64,000 nt of DNA from DAHUYF01 sp963838385 (GTDB lineage Bacteria; Pseudomonadota; Alphaproteobacteria; ATCC43930; CGMCC-115725), in NCBI GenBank assembly GCA_963838385.1, contig CAWIRE010000001.1, positions 248,001 to 312,000 of the forward strand, given 5' to 3'. Shown in pieces: positions 18,624-28,221 of the stretch (position 1 is its first letter; each line of letters begins with the position of its first letter). Position numbers and translations under genes: made by a program. Under the pieces are notes generated by a model. It saw only the letters and a list, made by a program, of their open reading frames with translations. It did no database searches and was not told the origin of the DNA.

Positions 18624-20213
18624 ATGAGCGACACGACCGCAGGCGCCGCCCGCCCTGGTGTCGGGCGCTGGCTGGTGGCGCCCACGGTCGGGCTCGCGGC
18701 CTTCATGGAGGTCCTCGACATCTCGATTGCCAACGTGGCGCTGCAGCACATCGCCGGCAGCCTGTCGGCGAGCAGCGACGAATCGACCTGGGTGCTCACC
18801 TCCTATCTCGTCACCAACGCCATCGTCCTGCCGATCAGCGGCTGGCTCGCCTCGACGATCGGCCGCAAGCGCTATTTTCTCGGCTGCATCGTCGGCTTCA
18901 GCATCACCTCGCTGCTCTGCGGCCTGGCGCCGAACCTGCCGCTGCTGATCGTGGCGCGCGGCCTGCAAGGGATCACCGGCGGCGGGCTGCAGCCCAACGC
19001 CCAGGCCATCCTCGCCGACGCCTTCCCGCCCCAGAAGCGCGGCCTCGCCTTTGCCGCCTATGGCATCGCCGTGGTCTTCGCCCCGGCGATCGGGCCGACG
19101 CTCGGCGGCTGGATCACCGACAATTTCACCTGGCGCTGGGTGTTCCTGCTCAACGTGCCGGTGGGATTGCTGCTGTCGATGCTGGCGATGAACGTGCTCA
19201 CCGATCCGCCGGAATATGTCGCGCGCCGCAAGGCGCGGCTCAAGGAGGGGATCCGGCTCGACTATATCGGCTTTTCGCTGCTGGCGATCGGCATGTGCGC
19301 GCTCCAGGTGGTGCTCGACAAGGGCCAGGAGGACGACTGGTTCGCCTCGCGCTTCATCACCTACCTCGCGATCGCGGCCGTCGTCGGGCTGGTCGCCTTC
19401 ATCGTCTGGGAGCTGCGCCGCGAGGATCCGATCGTCGATCTCGGCATCCTCGCCAACCGCAATTTCGCGGTCGGCAATCTCCTGATGTTCATGCTGGGCT
19501 TCATCCTGCTGGGCAGCACGGTGCTGCTGCCGCTCTTCGTCCAGACGCAGCTCGGCTACACCGCGACCGATGCCGGGCTGGTGATCTCGCCGGGAGGATT
19601 CGCCCTCATGCTGCTGATGCCGGTGGTGGGCGCGCTGGTATCCCGCGTCGACGCGCGGCTGCTCATCGCCACCGGCCTGGTCACCACCGGGCTGGCGCTG
19701 CTGTGGATGACCCGGTTCGACACCGAGATCGACTACGCCACGGTCGCCTGGGCGCGCGCCTACCAGTCGCTGGGCCTCGCCTTCCTCTTCATCCCGATCA
19801 ATACTGTGGCCTATCTGGGCTTGCCGCCGGAGAAGAACAACTCCGCCTCGGCCATCATCAACATGATGCGCAACATCGGCGGCAGCGTCGGCATCTCCTT
19901 CGCCACTACCCTCGTCGCCCGCCGCGAGCAATACCATCAGAGCGTGCTCATCGAGCATGTCACGCCTTACAGCGACGCCTATCGGAGCACGATCCAGACC
20001 CTGCAGCAGACCTATCTCGGGGGATCCGCCAGCGCCGTCGACGCGCTTCACAAGGCGCAGGCGCAGCTCTACGCCACGCTGCAGCAGCAGGCGGCCACGC
20101 TCTCCTATATCGACAGCTTCTGGGTCTTCGGCGTGATCTTCCTGGCGCTGGTGCCGCTGGTGTTCCTGATGCGCAAGCCCGCCGCGGGCGCCGGTCCCGT
20201 GGGCGGCCACTGA
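18624..20213 (+). CDS. emrB: DHA2-family MFS drug efflux transporter, EmrB type
   Basis: Proton-driven exporter of 529 aa with 14 predicted transmembrane segments, as usual for DHA2. The N-terminal motif VGLAAFMEVLDISIANVALQ and the motif C-like segment VVFAPAIGPTLGGWITDNF with WRWVFLLNVPVG are characteristic. The C-terminus ends in a hydrophobic segment plus a short basic tail. It sits 10 bases after emrA and would form a tripartite pump with it. Substrates are probably hydrophobic toxic compounds. Confidence 0.94.
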   Translation: MSDTTAGAARPGVGRWLVAPTVGLAAFMEVLDISIANVALQHIAGSLSASSDESTWVLTSYLVTNAIVLPISGWLASTIGRKRYFLGCIVGFSITSLLCGLAPNLPLLIVARGLQGITGGGLQPNAQAILADAFPPQKRGLAFAAYGIAVVFAPAIGPTLGGWITDNFTWRWVFLLNVPVGLLLSMLAMNVLTDPPEYVARRKARLKEGIRLDYIGFSLLAIGMCALQVVLDKGQEDDWFASRFITYLAIAAVVGLVAFIVWELRREDPIVDLGILANRNFAVGNLLMFMLGFILLGSTVLLPLFVQTQLGYTATDAGLVISPGGFALMLLMPVVGALVSRVDARLLIATGLVTTGLALLWMTRFDTEIDYATVAWARAYQSLGLAFLFIPINTVAYLGLPPEKNNSASAIINMMRNIGGSVGISFATTLVARREQYHQSVLIEHVTPYSDAYRSTIQTLQQTYLGGSASAVDALHKAQAQLYATLQQQAATLSYIDSFWVFGVIFLALVPLVFLMRKPAAGAGPVGGH

Positions 20214-20307
20214 TCGCCCGACGCCTTCCGCGCCGCGGCGAATTCTGATTAGATGCGGCAAAAGCGGCGCGCGGTGGCGCGGACGCCAACGGCTCCGGGG
20301 AGGCAGG

Positions 20308-21252
20308 ATGAGCGGCATCAAGGTCACCGACATCGCTTTCGGGCGGATGCGCGCTCCCGATCTCGACCGGGCGGAGCAGTTCCTCGTCGATTTCGGCATG
20401 GTGCGCTCGGAGCGCACGCCGACCGCCCTCTACATGCGCGGCACCGATCCGGCGCATCACCTCTATGTCGCCGAGCTCGGCGAGCCGCGCTTCCTCGGCT
20501 GCGGCTTCCATGCGGCGAGCGAGGAGGATCTCCACATTCTGGCGCGCGCCGAGGGTGCTTCCCCGGTGGAGGCGATCGACGAGCCCGGCGGCGGCAAGCG
20601 CGTGCGGCTGCGCGACCCCTTGGGCTATCAGATCGAGGTGGTGCATGGCATCGCCCGGCCGGCGCCGCTGCCGTTGCAGCGCCAGCCGCTCAATTCCGGT
20701 TCCGAGCCGCGGCGGCGCGCCGGCGAGCTGATGCGGCTCGCCAAGGGGCCGGCCCATGTCAGGCGCATCGGCCATATGGTGCTGATGAGCACCGATCTGC
20801 GCCGCACCGTGCAATGGTACCGCAGCATGCTGGGCTTCCTCTGCTCCGACGACGTTTATGCCGAGCGCGAGGACAATCTCGTGGGCTCGTTCAACCGCTG
20901 CGACCGCGGCGAGGATTACGTGGACCATCATGTCTTCTTCTGCATCCAGGGCGCGAAGAACGGGCTCAACCACCTGTCCTTCGAGGTCGAGGACATCGAC
21001 AACGTCATGCTCGGCCACGAGCATATGAAGCGGCAGGGCTATCGCCATGCCTGGGGCATCGGGCGCCACCGGCTCGGCAGCCAGGTCTACGATTATTGGT
21101 ACGATCCCTGGGGCCGCGGCCACGAGCATTGGACCGATAGCGACCGGCTCAACGCCGGCGCTCCGGGCAATCTCGCGCGCGCCATGATCGACACCGCCTC
21201 GCAATGGGGCGAGCAGGCGCCGCAGGAATTCCGCGAGCTTGCCACGCCCTGA
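20308..21252 (+). CDS. VOC-family protein, two-domain extradiol dioxygenase-like
   Basis: A 314-aa protein built of two vicinal-oxygen-chelate modules, like catechol or biphenyl-2,3-diol 1,2-dioxygenases. The N-terminal module (KVTDIAFGRMRAPDLDRAEQF) lacks metal ligands. The C-terminal module begins RIGHMVLMSTDLRRTVQWYR and carries the expected ligands: a His in that segment, a His in GLNHLSFEVEDIDN, and a Glu in RGHEHWTD near the end. GGGGAGG sits before the ATG. A role in aromatic ring cleavage fits the adjacent FAH-family hydrolase, which is convergent and 16 bases away. Confidence 0.83.
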   Translation: MSGIKVTDIAFGRMRAPDLDRAEQFLVDFGMVRSERTPTALYMRGTDPAHHLYVAELGEPRFLGCGFHAASEEDLHILARAEGASPVEAIDEPGGGKRVRLRDPLGYQIEVVHGIARPAPLPLQRQPLNSGSEPRRRAGELMRLAKGPAHVRRIGHMVLMSTDLRRTVQWYRSMLGFLCSDDVYAEREDNLVGSFNRCDRGEDYVDHHVFFCIQGAKNGLNHLSFEVEDIDNVMLGHEHMKRQGYRHAWGIGRHRLGSQVYDYWYDPWGRGHEHWTDSDRLNAGAPGNLARAMIDTASQWGEQAPQEFRELATP

Positions 21253-21268
21253 GCGTGGCGTCGCGGGA

Positions 21269-22207
21269 CTATCCTTTCCCCGGCGCGTATTTGCCGGTGA
21301 GCTGCGGCGTCGCCACGCCTTCGGCCTGCTTCTGCTTGTGCTCGAGCCGCGTGTCGCGCGACCAACTCCGCTTCAGCGCGTCGCGCACATGGAAGCGCAG
21401 CCGGCCCAGCCCCTCGGTCTCGAGCTCGACGACATCGCCGTCCTGGAAGGCGCTGAGCCCGCGATGGTTGGTGCCGGTGGCGACGATGTCGCCGGGCTCG
21501 AGCGTGTGGATCGAGGTCAGCCACTCGATGCAGCGCGGGATCTTGTGCGCCATGTCCGAGGTGTTGAAGTTCTGCTTGAGCGTGCCGTTGACCCAGAGCC
21601 GGATCTGCAGGCGCTGGGGATCGGCGATCTCGTCGGCGGTGACGAGACAGGGCCCGATCGGGGCGAACGTGTCGCGCGACTTCATCTGGAAGAAGGTGTT
21701 GCCGGAGGGCGGCAGGCCGCGCGCCGAGCCGTCGATGAAATTGACGTAGCCGAAGACGTGGCTCATCGCGTCGGCGGCGCCGACATGGCTGGCGCGCTTG
21801 CCGATGACCACCGCCAGCTCGGCCTCGCCCTCGAAGATGGTGGCGGGCACGTCGGGCAGCACCATGGTGTCCTCGGGGCCGATGATGGCGCTCGGCGATT
21901 TGTGGAAGGCGTTGATCGGCGCCGGCTCCTTGAGCGTGCCGTCTTCCAGGTAATTGACCGCCATGCAGTCGATGGTGACGGGCCGCGGCAGCGGCGGGCG
22001 GAGCCTGACCTTGGCCAGCGGCACGCCCTGGCCCTGCGCCGCCGCCGTCTCGAGCCGCTTGCGGTACTCGGCAAAGCGCTCGATGAGGCCGCTGATGAGA
22101 TCATGCGGGCCGGTATGCGGGATGTCGCGGACCACGGGCGAGACATCGACCACCGCATCGCCCTTGAGCACGCCCAGGCGGAAATCATCGAAATAGACCA
22201 GTTTCAT
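21269..22207 (-). CDS. Fumarylacetoacetate hydrolase (FAH) family protein
   Basis: A 312-aa enzyme of the FAH superfamily, which hydrolyses or decarboxylates beta-diketones and hydrates 2-oxo-dienoates in aromatic degradation. Seen are AVNYLEDGTLKE, the metal-site stretch IFEGEAELAVVIGKRA (acidic ligands), FGYVNFIDGSARGLP and the ending motif LEPGDIVATGTNHRG. The ATG at 22207 has AGGGAG six bases upstream, so longer in-frame openings are not used. It may be the last gene of the F420 operon (55 bases after cofC), though its function looks unrelated to F420. The neighbouring VOC enzyme suggests meta-cleavage chemistry. Confidence 0.88.
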   Translation of the reverse strand: MKLVYFDDFRLGVLKGDAVVDVSPVVRDIPHTGPHDLISGLIERFAEYRKRLETAAAQGQGVPLAKVRLRPPLPRPVTIDCMAVNYLEDGTLKEPAPINAFHKSPSAIIGPEDTMVLPDVPATIFEGEAELAVVIGKRASHVGAADAMSHVFGYVNFIDGSARGLPPSGNTFFQMKSRDTFAPIGPCLVTADEIADPQRLQIRLWVNGTLKQNFNTSDMAHKIPRCIEWLTSIHTLEPGDIVATGTNHRGLSAFQDGDVVELETEGLGRLRFHVRDALKRSWSRDTRLEHKQKQAEGVATPQLTGKYAPGKG

Positions 22208-22262
22208 AATCTGCTCCCTTGATCGCTGTGCCTCGGACCTTGACGAATGGGTGAAGCATGGC

Positions 22263-22871
22263 TCAGGACGCGCGCCGCTCCGCCTCCCGCCGCCATGCCG
22301 CGAGATCCTCGGGCTCGTCCAGGTCGAAGGCGAGGTCGGGATCGGCGCAGGCGGCAAAGCGCAGCCCGGCGCTCTCCGCCGCCGCGCGATGGGCGGCGAA
22401 GCTGCCGCTGCCGAAGCGGAACTCGATCAGCCCGGCGGCGATCGGCGACAGGTAGAGCGCGTTGGTCCCGCGCCCGTGGCGATCGGGCGCCGCCACCACC
22501 TCGCCCGGCGTTGCGACGAGGCGGGCAAGCGCGGCCGCCGTCGCGCGCGGCAGATCGATCGGCAAGACCAGCAGCGCCGCCTCGCGGTCGGCGCGGCGCA
22601 GGACCGAGCGCGCCTCGGCCAGCGCCGCGTTGAGCCCGACGCCGCGATCCCTAAGGGCGGACACGCCGACATCCGCGGCCAGGGCCACCGCGCCGCGGTC
22701 GCTGGAGACGAGACGGCACGCGGCTGCCGGCACCAGCATCAGCGCGCAAGCGAGCGTCTGGCGCAACAGCCCGGCACAGAGCGCGGCGCGTGCGGCGTCG
22801 TCGAGCACCGGGGCAAGGCGCGACTTGCCGGCGGCGAGCCCCTTGCACGGGATCAGCAGATGGAGCGTCAC
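22263..22871 (-). CDS. cofC: 2-phospholactate / phosphoenolpyruvate guanylyltransferase (CofC/FbiD) of F420 biosynthesis
   Basis: A 202-aa nucleotidyltransferase that activates a three-carbon phosphoacid (phosphoenolpyruvate in actinobacteria, 2-phospho-L-lactate in archaea, 3-phosphoglycerate in some Gram-negatives) with GTP for the F420 side chain. The start LHLLIPCKGLAAGKSRLAPV is the family's GTP-binding loop. LLVLPIDLPRATAAAL, APDRHGRGTNALYL and ADPDLAFDLDEPEDL are all conserved blocks. GTG start, overlapping cofD by 4 bases. Presence of a dehydro-F420 reductase-like gene upstream suggests PEP as substrate here. Confidence 0.92.
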   Translation of the reverse strand: MTLHLLIPCKGLAAGKSRLAPVLDDAARAALCAGLLRQTLACALMLVPAAACRLVSSDRGAVALAADVGVSALRDRGVGLNAALAEARSVLRRADREAALLVLPIDLPRATAAALARLVATPGEVVAAPDRHGRGTNALYLSPIAAGLIEFRFGSGSFAAHRAAAESAGLRFAACADPDLAFDLDEPEDLAAWRREAERRAS

Positions 22872-23833
22872 GTCGAGCCCCGCCTAGCCGGCAGGGCGGA
22901 GGCCAACGCCAGCGCGTGCCGGGCGACGGCGCGCCTCTCATCGGCGGTCTTCATCAGCGTCGGCGCCACCCGCACGCGCAAGCCCAGCGCTTCGAGCCGC
23001 GGCGCCAGCGCGGCATCGGCCTCGTCGATCAGCATGCCGTCGAGAAAGCCCGGGTAATGTTCGGCGACCGCAAGGGCGGAGGGGTCGAGACCAAGCTCGC
23101 GCATCATCTTGGCCGCCGGCCCCTTCACCGCGGCGCCGCCGATGATCGGCGACACCGCGACGATGGGCACGCCGCGCCGGCGCAGCGCCGCCTTCAGCCC
23201 CGGCACCGCCAGGATGGGATCGACGCTGACGAAGGGGTTCGACGGACAGACCAGGATCGCGGCGAGATCGGCGGCGGCGATGGCGGCCAGGATCTCCGGC
23301 GTCGGCTGCGCCCGCTCGACGCCGGCGAAGGCGAATCCCGTCACCGGGATCTCGCAGCGATGCCGCACGAAATAGTCCTGGAAGGGCAGCGGTCCGGAGG
23401 CGGTCTCGACGATGGTGCGCACCGGCGCGTCGGACATCGGCATCAGCCGGGCTTCGACCCCGAGGTGGCGGCAGAGATCGGCGGTGATCGCGCTCAGCCG
23501 CTCGCCGCGCCGGAGCCGCTCGGAGCGCAGCACGTGAACGGCGAGATCGCGGTCGCCCAGCCGGAACCAGCCCGGCCCGCCCAGCCGCACCGCCTGATCG
23601 AGAAAAGCCCAGCTCTCGCCGGCGACGCCCCATCCGGTCTCGGGATTGGCGATGCCGGCCAAGGTGTAGAGGACGGTATCGAGATCGGGCGAGATGGCGA
23701 GCCCCATATGCTCGAAATCATCGCCGGTATTGACGATGACGCCGAGCCTCGCGCCGAGCAGCGCGGCCAGGCCGTCGGCGAGCTTGGCGCCGCCGACGCC
23801 GCCGGCCAGCGCCAGGATCGTGCCGGCGGTCAT
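22868..23833 (-). CDS. cofD: 2-phospho-L-lactate transferase (CofD/FbiA)
   Basis: A 321-aa enzyme transferring the activated phospho-acid to Fo (7,8-didemethyl-8-hydroxy-5-deazariboflavin) to give (dehydro-)F420-0. The start ILALAGGVGGAKLADGLA is the CofD nucleotide-binding signature. VNTGDDFEHMGLAISPDLDT, ICPSNP-like LVCPSNPFVSVDPIL and VAVSPIIGGAAVKGPAAKMM are further signature blocks. It overlaps cofE and cofC by 4 bases on either side, so the three are translationally coupled. Confidence 0.95.
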   Translation of the reverse strand: MTAGTILALAGGVGGAKLADGLAALLGARLGVIVNTGDDFEHMGLAISPDLDTVLYTLAGIANPETGWGVAGESWAFLDQAVRLGGPGWFRLGDRDLAVHVLRSERLRRGERLSAITADLCRHLGVEARLMPMSDAPVRTIVETASGPLPFQDYFVRHRCEIPVTGFAFAGVERAQPTPEILAAIAAADLAAILVCPSNPFVSVDPILAVPGLKAALRRRGVPIVAVSPIIGGAAVKGPAAKMMRELGLDPSALAVAEHYPGFLDGMLIDEADAALAPRLEALGLRVRVAPTLMKTADERRAVARHALALASALPARRGST

Positions 23834-24606
23834 CGGCGGAAGAGATCGAGCTGGGCGGGCCGTAGCAGCTCGCTCGCTCGTCCGGCACGGGGCGCATAGG
23901 GAAATCCGCGGGCATGCACGACCGGCCGTCCTTCATCCCCCTGCCCCATCAGCAGCGAGGCGGCGGCGGCGAGCTCGTCGGCGGCGCCCACCTCGCTCAC
24001 CCGCAGCAGGCGCCCGTTGCGGTCCGGCCGCCCGCGCAGGTCGACGAGGCCCGGCAGCCCGGCGAGGCCGATGGCGGTGCCGACCGTGCCGAGCCGCCAG
24101 GCACGGCCGAAACTGTCATTGACGACGATGCCGAGGGTGACGCCGGTCGCGGCGTATAGACCCCGGCGCAGGCGCTCGGCGCTGGCATCGGGATCGGCCG
24201 GCAGCAGCAGCACGCTGTCATCGCCCTCGCCGCCCTCGACATTGGAGGCGTCGATCCCGGCATTGGCCAGCACGAAGCCCAGACGGTGAACGGTGATGAT
24301 CACGCCGGGCCGCGCCCGCAGCACCTCTTGCGATTCCTGCAGGATCAGCTCGACGAGCCGCGGATCCTTCTCGACCGTGCCCGCGAGCTCCCGCGCCCGG
24401 GCCGAGGGCGAGACCTCGGCCAGACGCACCCGTCGGCCTTCCGCCTTGGAGACGATCTTCTGCGCCAGCACCAGGACGTCGCCAGGGGCCAGCGCCACGC
24501 CGCCGCGCCCGGCCGCGTCGAGCACCAACCGCACCAGATCGGTGCCGGCGACGACGGTGGGAATGTCGGGCAGCGCCGTCAGGCTGAGGACGGTAGGGAC
24601 GGTCAT
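23830..24606 (-). CDS. cofE: Coenzyme F420-0:L-glutamate ligase (CofE)
   Basis: A 258-aa ligase adding the gamma-linked glutamate tail to F420-0 using GTP. Motifs include GDVLVLAQKIVSKAEGR, LILQESQEVLRARPG, the DASNVEGGEGDDSVLLLP stretch and VNDSFGRAWRLGTVGTAIG. It corresponds to archaeal CofE and the N-terminal half of actinobacterial FbiB. There is no fused nitroreductase half here; a separate gene at 28334-28957 supplies a homologous domain. It starts 3 bases after the F420 oxidoreductase gene. Confidence 0.94.
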   Translation of the reverse strand: MTVPTVLSLTALPDIPTVVAGTDLVRLVLDAAGRGGVALAPGDVLVLAQKIVSKAEGRRVRLAEVSPSARARELAGTVEKDPRLVELILQESQEVLRARPGVIITVHRLGFVLANAGIDASNVEGGEGDDSVLLLPADPDASAERLRRGLYAATGVTLGIVVNDSFGRAWRLGTVGTAIGLAGLPGLVDLRGRPDRNGRLLRVSEVGAADELAAAASLLMGQGDEGRPVVHARGFPYAPRAGRASELLRPAQLDLFRR

Positions 24607-24609
24607 GGC

Positions 24610-25269
24610 TCAGTCTTCGGGCAGGCCGGTGAAGCGGATGCCGGAGGTCTTCACCCCGTAGCGGCGGTTGATGAAGATCAGCACCGAGGTCAGCGCCTCG
24701 GCCGCCGCCGAATTCGCCAGCGCGCCGCCATGGATGCCGCGCATGCCGGCCGCGCGCGCGAGGCCGACGACCACCGCGCGCGCCTCCTTGTCGTCGCCGC
24801 AGACCAGCACGTCGCAATCGACCGTCCCGGCCGCCTCGAGCAGATGCGACGAGACGTTCTGAAAGGCCGAGACCACGATCACCTCGGGCCCGAGCAGCAG
24901 CTGCGCCGCCACCGCCGCCGAGCCTTCGGGCGGCAGCTGCACGCGCGCCACCTGGGGCGGCACCAGCGGGACCGTGACATCGACCAGGATCTTGCCGCGC
25001 AGCGCGTCGCGGACGGCCTCGAGCGTCGCGCGATGCGCCGCATAGGGCACGGCGAGCACCACGATCTCGCCCCGTTCGGCGGCGGCGCGATTGTCCATGC
25101 CGCTCGCATCGCTGCCCGGAACCGCCGCGCGCAAGCCGGCGGCGGCCGCTTCCGCGCGGGCGGGATCGCGCGAGCCGATGCGGATGGGATGGCCTGCCCG
25201 CGCCCAGCGCAGGGCGAGGCCGCCGCCCTCCTGCCCGGTCCCGCCCAGGATGGCGATGGCAGGCTTCAT
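24610..25269 (-). CDS. npdG: NADPH-dependent F420 reductase (F420H2:NADP oxidoreductase)
   Basis: A 219-aa Rossmann enzyme that moves hydride between NADPH and F420. The NADP-binding loop is AIAILGGTGQEGGGLALRWA, followed by IGSRDPARA, which reads the 2'-phosphate. AFQNVSSHLLEA and DVLVCGDDKEAR match the family. The start at 25269 overlaps the FbiC stop by 4 bases. Its place inside the biosynthetic operon means the cell makes and reduces F420 in one transcription unit. Confidence 0.92.
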   Translation of the reverse strand: MKPAIAILGGTGQEGGGLALRWARAGHPIRIGSRDPARAEAAAAGLRAAVPGSDASGMDNRAAAERGEIVVLAVPYAAHRATLEAVRDALRGKILVDVTVPLVPPQVARVQLPPEGSAAVAAQLLLGPEVIVVSAFQNVSSHLLEAAGTVDCDVLVCGDDKEARAVVVGLARAAGMRGIHGGALANSAAAEALTSVLIFINRRYGVKTSGIRFTGLPED

Positions 25270-27665
25270 GCGGTTCTCCGGGCCAGCCGCGACAGCGCGT
25301 CGGGAGCGCCGACCGGCGTTTCGACGACCGCCGCCAGGGGCGGCGCCGCATCCGCCGCGGCGACGCGCTCGGCCGGCGCCGGGCGGTAGAGCGTGTCGCG
25401 CTGCAGGGCGCCGCGGCCGAGGCCGGCGATGATCGCGCGCATCTCGGCCGGCGGCAGCTCCTGGCCGTGCTGGGTCCCGGCGGCGCGCGAGATGCTTTCG
25501 TTCATCAGCGTGCCGCCGAGATCGTTGGCGCCGGCCTCGAGGCAGAGCCTCACCCCATCCACCCCCATCTTCACCCAGGAGGTCTGGATGTTGGCCACCA
25601 GCGGATGGAGCGCCAGCCGCGCCACCGCATGCATCAGCACCGCCTCGCGCAGGGTCGGCCCGCGCCGCGCGCGGCCTTTGAGATAGAGCGGCGCCTCCAG
25701 CGGCACGAAGGGCAGCGGCACGAATTCGGTGAAGCCGCCCGTCTCCTGCTGCAGGTCGCGCAGGCGCAGCAGATGCCGCGCCCAGGAGAGCGCCCCCTCG
25801 ACATGGCCGTACATGATGGTGGCGGTGGTGCGGAGCCCGACGCGGTGCGCGGCGCCCACCACCTCCAGCCATTCCCCGGTGTCGAGCTTGTCGGGGCAGA
25901 TGACGGCGCGCACGGCATCGTCGAGCACCTCCGCCGCGGTGCCGGGCAGGCTGCCGAGACCGGCCGATTTGAGCTCGGCCAGGAACTCGCCGATGCCGAG
26001 GCCCAGCGTCGCCGCGCCCTGGCGCACCTCCAGCGGCGAGAAGGCGTGGATGTGCATCGCCGGCACCGCCGCCTTGATGGCGCGGCAGAGCGCCAGATAG
26101 GTGGCGCCGGTGTAATCGGGATGGATGCCGCCCTGCAGGCAGACCTCGGTGGCGCCCCGCGCCCAGGCCTCGCGCGTGCGCCGCACCACCTCCTCGAGCG
26201 CGAGATCATAGGGCGCGCCGCGCAGATCCTCGCTGGTCTTGCCCTTGGAGAAGGCGCAGAAGCGGCAGCGGAAATAGCAGATGTTGGTGTAATTGATGTT
26301 GCGGTTGACGACGTAGCGCACGCTGTCGCCGCTGACGGCGCGGCGGAGCTCGTTGGCGGCGTCGGTGACATAGCGGAAGTCGCGGTCGCGTACCGCGAAG
26401 AGCGCGGCAATCTCGCCCTCGGCGAGGCGCTCGCCGGCGCCGGCGCGCGCCGCCAGCCGCCGCACCGTGCCGTCGACCTCGGATACCAGCGGCGCCGGCC
26501 ACGGGCCTGCCGCCACCGCCAGCCCCGGCGACCAGCGATCGAGCCGGGCGTACCCGGCCGCATCCGCCGCATCGAGGAGCCGCGGGCGCAGCGCCGCATC
26601 GACCCAGCGCTCGGCCGCTGCGACATAGGCGGGATAGAGCGCCAGGCGCGCCACCAGCACCTTGCCCTCCGCCGCCGTCGCCGCGGCGAGCGCCTGCGTC
26701 TCGGGCCAGGGCGCCTCGGGGTTGACATGGTCGGGCGTCACCGGCGAGACGCCGCCCCAATCGTTGAGCCCGGCGCGGATCAACAATGGATAGGTCGCCG
26801 GCGAGAGGTTGGGCGGCGCCTGGAGGTTCATCGCGGGGCCGAGGATCAGCCGCGCCACGGCGATGGTCCAGAGCAGCTCCTCGAGATCGGGCTCCGGCGC
26901 AGCCGCGGCGCGAGTGCCGGGCTTGGCGCGGAAGTTCTGGATGATGACTTCCTGGATGTGGCCGTAGCGGCGGTGCAGCGCTTCGATCTGCAGCAGCGCC
27001 TCGATGCGCTCGGCGCGGGTCTCGCCGATGCCGATGAGGATGCCGGTGGTGAAGGGAATGCGCTGCTCGCCGGCAAGGCGAAGGGTCTCGAGCCGGGCGG
27101 CCGGATGCTTGTCGGGCGAGCCGTGATGCACCTGGCCGGGCGCCATCAGCCGCTCGGCGGTGCTTTCGAGCATCAGCCCCATCGACACCGAGACCGGCCG
27201 CAGCAGCGCCAGATCGTCGTCGCTCATGACGCCGGGATTGACATGCGGCAGCAATCCCGTCTCCGCCGCGACGGCGCGGCACATCGCGGCGAGATAGGCG
27301 ATGGTGCTGGAAAACCCTTGCGCCGCGAGCGCCTCGGCGGCGGCGCGGTAGCGCAGCTCCGGCTTGTCGCCCAGCGTGAAGAGCGCCTCCTGGCAGCCGG
27401 CGGCGGCGCCGGCGCGGGCGATGGCGAGAACCTCGTCCCGCGACAGGTACGGTGCCACGCCCGCCCGCGGCCGCTCGGCAAAGGTGCAGTAATGACAAAC
27501 GTCGCGACAGAGGCGGGTGAGCGGGATGAACACCTTGCGCGAGTAGGAGACGAGCCGCGGATGGGCGGCGTCGCGCAGCGCGGCCGCCTCCGCGGCGAGC
27601 GCCTCGAGCGGCAGGCGCGAGACGCGATCGAGGATCGCCGCCGCCGGCAGGTCCGACAGGATCAT
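25266..27665 (-). CDS. fbiC: Bifunctional Fo synthase FbiC (CofG plus CofH radical SAM domains)
   Basis: A 799-aa enzyme making the F420 chromophore Fo from tyrosine and the pyrimidine intermediate of riboflavin synthesis. The N-terminal CofG-type half carries the cluster motif CRDVCHYC (CX3CX2C); the C-terminal CofH-type half carries CYFRCRFC. Each cluster binds a 4Fe-4S centre and SAM. The chosen ATG gives MILSDLPAAAILDRV, directly before the domain; an upstream in-frame extension of 39 codons is unlike the family. It is 31 bases downstream of a PPOX-like gene in the same direction. Confidence 0.96.
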   Translation of the reverse strand: MILSDLPAAAILDRVSRLPLEALAAEAAALRDAAHPRLVSYSRKVFIPLTRLCRDVCHYCTFAERPRAGVAPYLSRDEVLAIARAGAAAGCQEALFTLGDKPELRYRAAAEALAAQGFSSTIAYLAAMCRAVAAETGLLPHVNPGVMSDDDLALLRPVSVSMGLMLESTAERLMAPGQVHHGSPDKHPAARLETLRLAGEQRIPFTTGILIGIGETRAERIEALLQIEALHRRYGHIQEVIIQNFRAKPGTRAAAAPEPDLEELLWTIAVARLILGPAMNLQAPPNLSPATYPLLIRAGLNDWGGVSPVTPDHVNPEAPWPETQALAAATAAEGKVLVARLALYPAYVAAAERWVDAALRPRLLDAADAAGYARLDRWSPGLAVAAGPWPAPLVSEVDGTVRRLAARAGAGERLAEGEIAALFAVRDRDFRYVTDAANELRRAVSGDSVRYVVNRNINYTNICYFRCRFCAFSKGKTSEDLRGAPYDLALEEVVRRTREAWARGATEVCLQGGIHPDYTGATYLALCRAIKAAVPAMHIHAFSPLEVRQGAATLGLGIGEFLAELKSAGLGSLPGTAAEVLDDAVRAVICPDKLDTGEWLEVVGAAHRVGLRTTATIMYGHVEGALSWARHLLRLRDLQQETGGFTEFVPLPFVPLEAPLYLKGRARRGPTLREAVLMHAVARLALHPLVANIQTSWVKMGVDGVRLCLEAGANDLGGTLMNESISRAAGTQHGQELPPAEMRAIIAGLGRGALQRDTLYRPAPAERVAAADAAPPLAAVVETPVGAPDALSRLARRTA

Positions 27666-27696
27666 GCTCTCTCGCGCCTTCCCTCGCCTCTCGCCC

Positions 27697-28221
27697 TCAG
27701 GGTTCGCCGAAGGTGGCGATGCGGTCGATACCGCAGATGAACAGCACGCGCTTCTCGTCGATCGCGGGATCGCGCAAGCCATAGGGTCCGGGCTGGCCGG
27801 TGTATTTCGTCCAGATCCGGTCGAGCTGCCGCGTCACGTAATCGCCGCCCGCCTCCCATTCCCGCATCTCCTTCTCGACGGTGCATTTGATCTGCACCCA
27901 GTGATAGGGGTTGGCGGGGTTGACCAGCAGGATCGTCAGGCGGGGATTGCGGCGGATCCACTCGCATTTCTTGCGATGGGATGCGGTGTTCACCAGCACC
28001 TTGTCGCCCTCGTAGTCGAACCACATGGGCGTCAGGTTGACGCGCCCGTCCGGGCCGATCAATCCCAAAGTCATGGTGACGGGCTGATCGAGAAGCTGCT
28101 TGTAGATCGGATCGAGGTCGCTGAGGCCCGAGGCCTTGCGGCGCTCGCCCACGGCGAACTGGCCCTCCTGAAGTCCTTTCGCGACATGGCGGAAATTCGC
28201 AATGGTAAAACCATCGGTCAT
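27697..28221 (-). CDS. Pyridoxamine 5'-phosphate oxidase-like (PPOX) flavin/F420-binding protein
   Basis: A 174-aa split-barrel protein of the PPOX class, whose members bind FMN, F420 or haem. The strand pair VTMTLGLIGPDGRVNLTPMW and the VLVNTASHRKKCEWIRRNPR segment are typical of the F420-dependent subgroup. RVLFICGIDRIATFGEP ends the protein. GGAGG precedes the ATG at 28221. Its place at the head of the fbiC-npdG-cofEDC run makes F420 the more likely cofactor, by context. The substrate is unknown. Confidence 0.85.
   Translation of the reverse strand: MTDGFTIANFRHVAKGLQEGQFAVGERRKASGLSDLDPIYKQLLDQPVTMTLGLIGPDGRVNLTPMWFDYEGDKVLVNTASHRKKCEWIRRNPRLTILLVNPANPYHWVQIKCTVEKEMREWEAGGDYVTRQLDRIWTKYTGQPGPYGLRDPAIDEKRVLFICGIDRIATFGEP

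Noticed and set aside
25467..27740. A 757-codon plus-strand frame opposite fbiC
   Set aside because: Shadow of the radical SAM gene; no motifs and no ribosome site.
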